From an uncultured Granulosicoccaceae bacterium (GTDB lineage Bacteria; Pseudomonadota; Gammaproteobacteria; Granulosicoccales; Granulosicoccaceae), in contig CALGLE010000019.1 of the NCBI GenBank assembly GCA_937930305.1, positions 55,931-119,930 on the forward strand: DNA of 64,000 nucleotides, in the 5' to 3' direction. The translations under genes and the position numbers were made by a program. Positions within the stretch are counted from its first letter, which is position 1. Each line of letters starts with the position of its first letter. The notes beneath the pieces were generated by a model. The model did no database searches. It saw only the letters and a program-made list of their open reading frames with translations, and was not told the origin of the DNA. Shown piece by piece: positions 60,389-64,000 of this stretch.

Positions 60389-62164
60389 CTAGCCTCGCGG
60401 CTCTTTTTGTTGAAAAAAGACCTCAGCGTGCTCAGGCTGAGCGTTCAGCTCCTTAGCCAATCGAACCAGGTTTAAAAATTCCTGGCGGTAACCAAATTCG
60501 TCTGTGCCACGCGCTCCAGTAGCCAATTTTAAGCTGTCTTCAATATCAAACTGATGTAAATATTTTGCATCTCGTAATTGCTGACCTAAAGCGGCAACTG
60601 CAGCTGAAAACCTGAAGTTACTGCTGGTCTCATCCACAGAATCGATCACATCGTTTTTCAACACTTGCTGGGCAATCAATTTGCTGGTGTCCCCTTGGGG
60701 GGCTTTGTAACGTAATCGCAGCTCGGCGATTTCATCTAAATTGACGTCATCCGTATTGGATGCACCATAGCGTTTGGGCGTATTGCGCTCTCCGCCACTA
60801 CCCACTAAGGCAATTTCATACAGAGCAGTGACGGTATGACCTGCACCAATATCTCCAGCGTCGACTTTGTCATTCGCAAAATCTTCGTTGGCAAGGTGAC
60901 GGTTTTCGTAACCGATCAGGCGATACTCGCTAACGAGCGCTGGATTAAACTCCACTTGAATTTTCACATCTTTGGCAATCGTCATTAAAGTTGCACTCAC
61001 CTCCTCGGATAGCACTTTGCGGGCTTCGTTCAAAGTATCAATGTAGGCGTACGCACCATTGCCAACATCCGCTAACTGTTCCATAAGGTGGTCGTTGTAG
61101 TTACCTTCACCGAAACCTAACGTAGTTAAGGCGATACCCGATTCACGCTTTTTCTCAATCAGTTTTTTTAGCTGATCCACATCAGACAATCCCACATTGA
61201 AATCACCATCGGTCACTAAGATGACTCGATTGGCAGCGTCTTTTTCAAAGTTCTCTGCCGCCAAGGAATACGCCAATTCAATCCCTGCTCTTCCATTAGT
61301 CGATCCACCGGCTTGCAGCGAATCAATGGCTCGCGCTATCTCTTTTTTCTTATCACCTGCTGTGGGTTCAAGCACGGCACCCGAAGCACCGGCGTACACC
61401 ACAATACTCACGGTGTCATCTTCATCCAGTTGATTCACCAACATCTTCATGGCAGGTTTGACCAAACCGAGTTTATTTGGTGCCGACATGGAACCTGAGA
61501 CATCAATCAAGAACACCAAATTTGCGGCTGGTCGATTTTCAGGTGCTACCTCATAGCCTTTTAAACCAATGTGCAATAGATGGGTTTTTTCATTCCAAGG
61601 TGATGTGGCGAGTTCAGTGGTGATGGAAAAAGGTGTGTCCGTGTCTGATGGAACACTGTAGTTGTAGGAGAAATAATTGATCATCTCTTCTACACGCACT
61701 GCATCCCCTGGCGGCAAAGCACCACGATTTAACAGGCGGCGTACATTGGCGTAGGATCCCGAATCCACATCCACACTGAATGTTGAAGTGGGCTCGCTTG
61801 ATGTAACCACAATGGGGTTCGTAGAAATCTGTGCGTAGTTTTCACGATTTTCGGCCTTGTGGGCAAAAATAGAATCATCAGATTGTGGCAATAGATTGAA
61901 TGGCCCACGTTTTTGCATTGGTGCCATCACGGTTTCGGCTGCGACATTCATCGCCGGTAATGCATCTACCGATGATCGTGTAGCAATACCCGCTTCCCTA
62001 TCTTCCGCTTTTAAAGCCGACTCTTCTAATCGAACGGTGGTTTGTAAGTCCGCTGGTTTTGCCGCTGGCGCAGAAGGTGATTCTACGTATGATGAGCTGC
62101 AGGCGCTAAGACCAATCACCACGGCAGCGGTTATTGGGGTTATGGCTAGAGGTAGACGAAACAT
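60389..62164 (-). CDS. vWA-domain lipoprotein (YfbK-like)
   Basis: A 591-residue lipoprotein. The lipobox LSAC ends at Cys22. After a linker the YfbK-type N-terminal domain has TFSVDVDSGSYANVRRLLN and VRVEEMINYFSYNY, and the vWA domain has an intact MIDAS in FLIDVSGSMS. A DUF3520 domain closes the protein. It is likely a surface or envelope adhesion or assembly factor. The pairing with an ECF sigma factor and anti-sigma gene is seen in other gammaproteobacteria. Confidence 0.88.
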   Translation of the reverse strand: MFRLPLAITPITAAVVIGLSACSSSYVESPSAPAAKPADLQTTVRLEESALKAEDREAGIATRSSVDALPAMNVAAETVMAPMQKRGPFNLLPQSDDSIFAHKAENRENYAQISTNPIVVTSSEPTSTFSVDVDSGSYANVRRLLNRGALPPGDAVRVEEMINYFSYNYSVPSDTDTPFSITTELATSPWNEKTHLLHIGLKGYEVAPENRPAANLVFLIDVSGSMSAPNKLGLVKPAMKMLVNQLDEDDTVSIVVYAGASGAVLEPTAGDKKKEIARAIDSLQAGGSTNGRAGIELAYSLAAENFEKDAANRVILVTDGDFNVGLSDVDQLKKLIEKKRESGIALTTLGFGEGNYNDHLMEQLADVGNGAYAYIDTLNEARKVLSEEVSATLMTIAKDVKIQVEFNPALVSEYRLIGYENRHLANEDFANDKVDAGDIGAGHTVTALYEIALVGSGGERNTPKRYGASNTDDVNLDEIAELRLRYKAPQGDTSKLIAQQVLKNDVIDSVDETSSNFRFSAAVAALGQQLRDAKYLHQFDIEDSLKLATGARGTDEFGYRQEFLNLVRLAKELNAQPEHAEVFFQQKEPRG

Positions 62165-62339
62165 GATGCATAAGTCCTAATGATGGGTTCACTAGGGCTA
62201 ACGTGGCCATCACGAAACCGGGGTTAAATTCATTAAAATAAATTTGAAATCCCGTCAGATCGGCGTTTGACGGACATAAACCCTGTTGTCATTCAACAAA
62301 ACTATTGTTAGCCAGTTGGCAATTTACTAGGAAACAGAA

Positions 62340-62567
62340 TTACTGAGATTCATCAAATAGGGCGAACAACTTCGGTAGTCGTTTCTGGTTCTCCGAATCA
62401 TCGTCACTGTGTAACACGAACGGCCCAGCCACCATGAAATCACGTCGCATTTGGGTATAAACGCGCTGATTCAAACCCGTTGCTTTGGCGGGACGAGTTG
62501 GCGCTAAGACATGTACGGAAGAAGGAGCGAGTTCCTCCATCATTTTACCCATGCTGCTAATAAGCAT
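62340..62567 (-). CDS. Small hypothetical protein, doubtful
   Basis: A 75-residue reading frame that starts MLISSMGKMMEELAPSS and contains GLNQRVYTQMRRDFMVAGPF. An AGAGGG lies before the ATG. I recognise no family and the length is short for an enzyme, so it could be a remnant or a small regulatory protein. Confidence 0.35.
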   Translation of the reverse strand: MLISSMGKMMEELAPSSVHVLAPTRPAKATGLNQRVYTQMRRDFMVAGPFVLHSDDDSENQKRLPKLFALFDESQ

Positions 62568-62758
62568 ACCGTCGTCCCTCTTTTTCGACTCAATGGCCTG
62601 CCCGCCAGAGTCTACGGTATTACATTTAAAACTGAGATTGCCATCTAATCATGCACTGCTGAATCTGACCAACTAGACCAGAACTTATGTCTGCGTGATT
62701 ACGCTTACGCACAGCACCCTTAATTGTTATTTAGTTTTTTTATAACCGACTGATCACT

Positions 62759-63130
62759 CTAAATAAACGCATATATTAGAAATCCACCAAACAACGCTGC
62801 GAAAATACCACCCACACGAGCAAATGAGGATGCGATTTCCAATACCCTGGAAACCAGTTTTCTAAATCTATAACCTCCAATCAAAGCAAAGAATATAGCG
62901 GCAAATACCAACAACCATCCTATTACAGCGACGGTGAGAGGAAATTTCGAATGATCAGATTCGATCACCAACACGGCACCAATAACAAGCCTACCCACGA
63001 CTGCACTTATATGTATTGCGGGGTTATGCAAATTATTTTTAAGTGATCCAATAACCAATTCAGGATTTACAAGAATCACCACACCAGCGAGCAACACGAA
63101 TGCACCAAAGATAATAATTATAAATGCCAT
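62759..63130 (-). CDS. Small four-helix membrane protein
   Basis: A 123-residue protein with four hydrophobic segments, at about 1-21, 38-56, 66-86 and 104-123. It contains the IGSLKNNLHNPAIHISAVVGRLVIG motif, shortened here to its core, which resembles small uncharacterised integral membrane proteins. No catalytic residues stand out. The base composition is more AT-rich than the rest of the window, which suggests acquired DNA. Function unknown. Confidence 0.65.
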   Translation of the reverse strand: MAFIIIIFGAFVLLAGVVILVNPELVIGSLKNNLHNPAIHISAVVGRLVIGAVLVIESDHSKFPLTVAVIGWLLVFAAIFFALIGGYRFRKLVSRVLEIASSFARVGGIFAALFGGFLIYAFI

Positions 63131-63186
63131 ATATCAAGCTCCACACCAGCCTAATGCGACTGGTCGCTGGGATATACGCGGGGTTT

Positions 63187-63225
63187 GCATTGTAGCCCGA
63201 AGGCGTGTGAGTGACGCTACAATGC
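63187..63225. repeat. Perfect 10-bp inverted repeat
   Basis: GCATTGTAGC (63187-63196) and GCTACAATGC (63216-63225) enclose 19 bases. It lies between the small membrane protein and the methyltransferase genes. It may be a terminator-like hairpin, a small repeat element or the scar of a mobile unit. Confidence 0.7.
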
Positions 63226-63246
63226 TAGAACATGTAATTAACCGGT

Positions 63247-63843
63247 CTACACGTTTTCGCTAGTTATCTTTCTCGCGACGTATACAGTACTACCAAACCC
63301 TTCTTCAATAAAATGGTTTGTTAAGATCATGCCGTGTCTCCCAAGAACCCTCTCATAATTTGAGCAGGACATCGAATACATCATGAAACACTCACCGCCA
63401 TTGTATTCTGGAGTGCTCATCGAACTCCCGTTTTCATCACCCGAATTGAATAAAAAATATCCATCATTCTTTAGATGCCTAGCTACTTTCTCAATCACCA
63501 ATTCTTGCTGCCGCTGACAGAGATGGAAAATAAATCCATACCCTATAATCGCGTCAAAGCAGCGGTCGAAGAAATTAGAATTCAAAACATCAGAACATTG
63601 AACAGGTACCTTAGGAAAGTTGTTCTGGAATTCCTCTACCATTTTTATGGAACTATCAATACCATATGGCTCCATGCCAAGTTCGAGCAGTGTGGTTGTG
63701 ATGGGAACCCCATGCCCACACCCGATGTCTAGAATTGTTGAATCTGTTTGCAGTTGTTGAGCAAATTTTCGGACTACTTCAACTCCGGCATATGGATTTC
63801 TTGTAGCAAGATACCAATCGAATATTTTGTCGTATATTTCCAT
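63247..63843 (-). CDS. Class I SAM-dependent methyltransferase
   Basis: A 198-residue methyltransferase. Motif I is LDIGCGHGVPITTTL at about residue 39, with YGIDSSIKMVEEFQ as the acidic ribose-binding strand. FDAIIGYGFIFHL follows. It belongs to the small UbiE/Tam-like group; the substrate cannot be told. It is AT-richer than most of the window, and it and the membrane protein behind it look like accessory genes. Confidence 0.82.
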   Translation of the reverse strand: MEIYDKIFDWYLATRNPYAGVEVVRKFAQQLQTDSTILDIGCGHGVPITTTLLELGMEPYGIDSSIKMVEEFQNNFPKVPVQCSDVLNSNFFDRCFDAIIGYGFIFHLCQRQQELVIEKVARHLKNDGYFLFNSGDENGSSMSTPEYNGGECFMMYSMSCSNYERVLGRHGMILTNHFIEEGFGSTVYVARKITSENV

Positions 63844-64000
63844 GGTGAACTTATTCTAGCGCCAATTTCTGGCTGTAATATCCTAAACCTGCAAGACTAC
63901 TAATTGGTAGTGCAAAATCCTTTCTGTAAATTGGCTTAGCCGCTCACCGGTTTTAGAGTGGCGAGCCATCGGTTATTCTTTTCGTTAACGACTAAATTAA

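Noticed and set aside
62620..62760. Possible integron attC site behind the small membrane protein
   Set aside because: TAACAATTAAG and ATTAGATGG on the minus strand recall attC ends, but the paired AAC and GTT core triplets and a proper bulged stem are missing.
63131..63246. The 10-bp inverted repeat as an attC site
   Set aside because: It is a perfect short stem without the AAC/GTT core boxes, so it is reported only as a repeat.
1..64000. tRNA, rRNA, CRISPR array, insertion sequence or prophage
   Set aside because: No T-loop or rRNA signatures, spaced repeats, transposases, integrases or phage structural genes were seen by eye; a tRNAscan and repeat search would settle it.

Overview
The window looks like chromosomal DNA of a free-living, probably marine, gammaproteobacterium. 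The grounds are the class GN (marine proteobacterial type) sortase and its target, a TRAP transporter, several catabolic operons for aromatic, betaine-like and sugar-acid compounds, Tat-exported small proteins, near 50% GC by eye, and very compact operons with ATGA or TAATG overlaps. I cannot name a genus. I saw no rRNA, tRNA, CRISPR array, insertion sequence or prophage, and the left edge cuts through a gene.

Layout. 1-3.2 kb: tail of a homoprotocatechuate (4-hydroxyphenylacetate) meta-cleavage operon (extradiol dioxygenase, FAH-family isomerase/decarboxylase, HpaH hydratase), then a redoxin and a secreted DUF3179 protein (to 4.7 kb). 4.7-8.7 kb: a divergent locus with a LysR regulator facing a tightly overlapped three-gene operon of an argininosuccinate-synthase-like ligase, a PF10014 2-oxoglutarate/Fe(II) amino-acid-hydroxylase-type enzyme and an EamA exporter. 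This looks like a small amino-acid-derived metabolite pathway and is the most novel item here. 8.8-12.6 kb: LivK-type binding protein and a GH2 beta-mannosidase. 12.7-15.3 kb: class GN sortase and its VIT/vWA target. 15.7-20.5 kb: BON-domain secreted protein preceded by three 18-bp tandem repeats, Gnd, a TauE/SafE permease, an M24 peptidase and a uronate-dehydrogenase-like SDR.

20.6-23.1 kb: a PhyH-type dioxygenase next to an HD-domain protein with a six-ligand diiron signature (PhnY/PhnZ-like arrangement) and an RraA-family protein. 23.1-29.2 kb: a five-gene overlapping operon, GntR regulator, DapA-family lyase, PuuC-like aldehyde dehydrogenase, non-pyrrolysine MttB-family protein and FAD amine oxidase, with a perfect palindrome upstream of the regulator. 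29.3-36 kb: DUF1028/RidA/FMO/SDR operon and single housekeeping-type genes (rhodanese, DUF952, YaiI, class V aminotransferase).

36.2-46.6 kb: an unrecognised membrane protein, an enolase-superfamily sugar-acid dehydratase with its GntR regulator, a TRAP transporter of the long-subunit type, a sulfatase and a ferredoxin-reductase-like flavoprotein. Together these suggest uptake and breakdown of an acidic, possibly sulfated, substrate. 46.6-51.2 kb: small Tat protein, JmjC oxygenase, aminotransferase, DUF2330 surface protein. 51.4-56.8 kb: co-directional aldo/keto reductase, Tat-signal dienelactone hydrolase, ureohydrolase and two Rieske oxygenases of the type that acts on quaternary amines. 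56.9-58.7 kb: FecCD/FecE importer without a binding protein. 58.8-62.2 kb: ECF sigma factor, membrane anti-sigma-like protein and a vWA lipoprotein. 62.3-64 kb: AT-richer accessory end with a small membrane protein, a methyltransferase and a strong inverted repeat.
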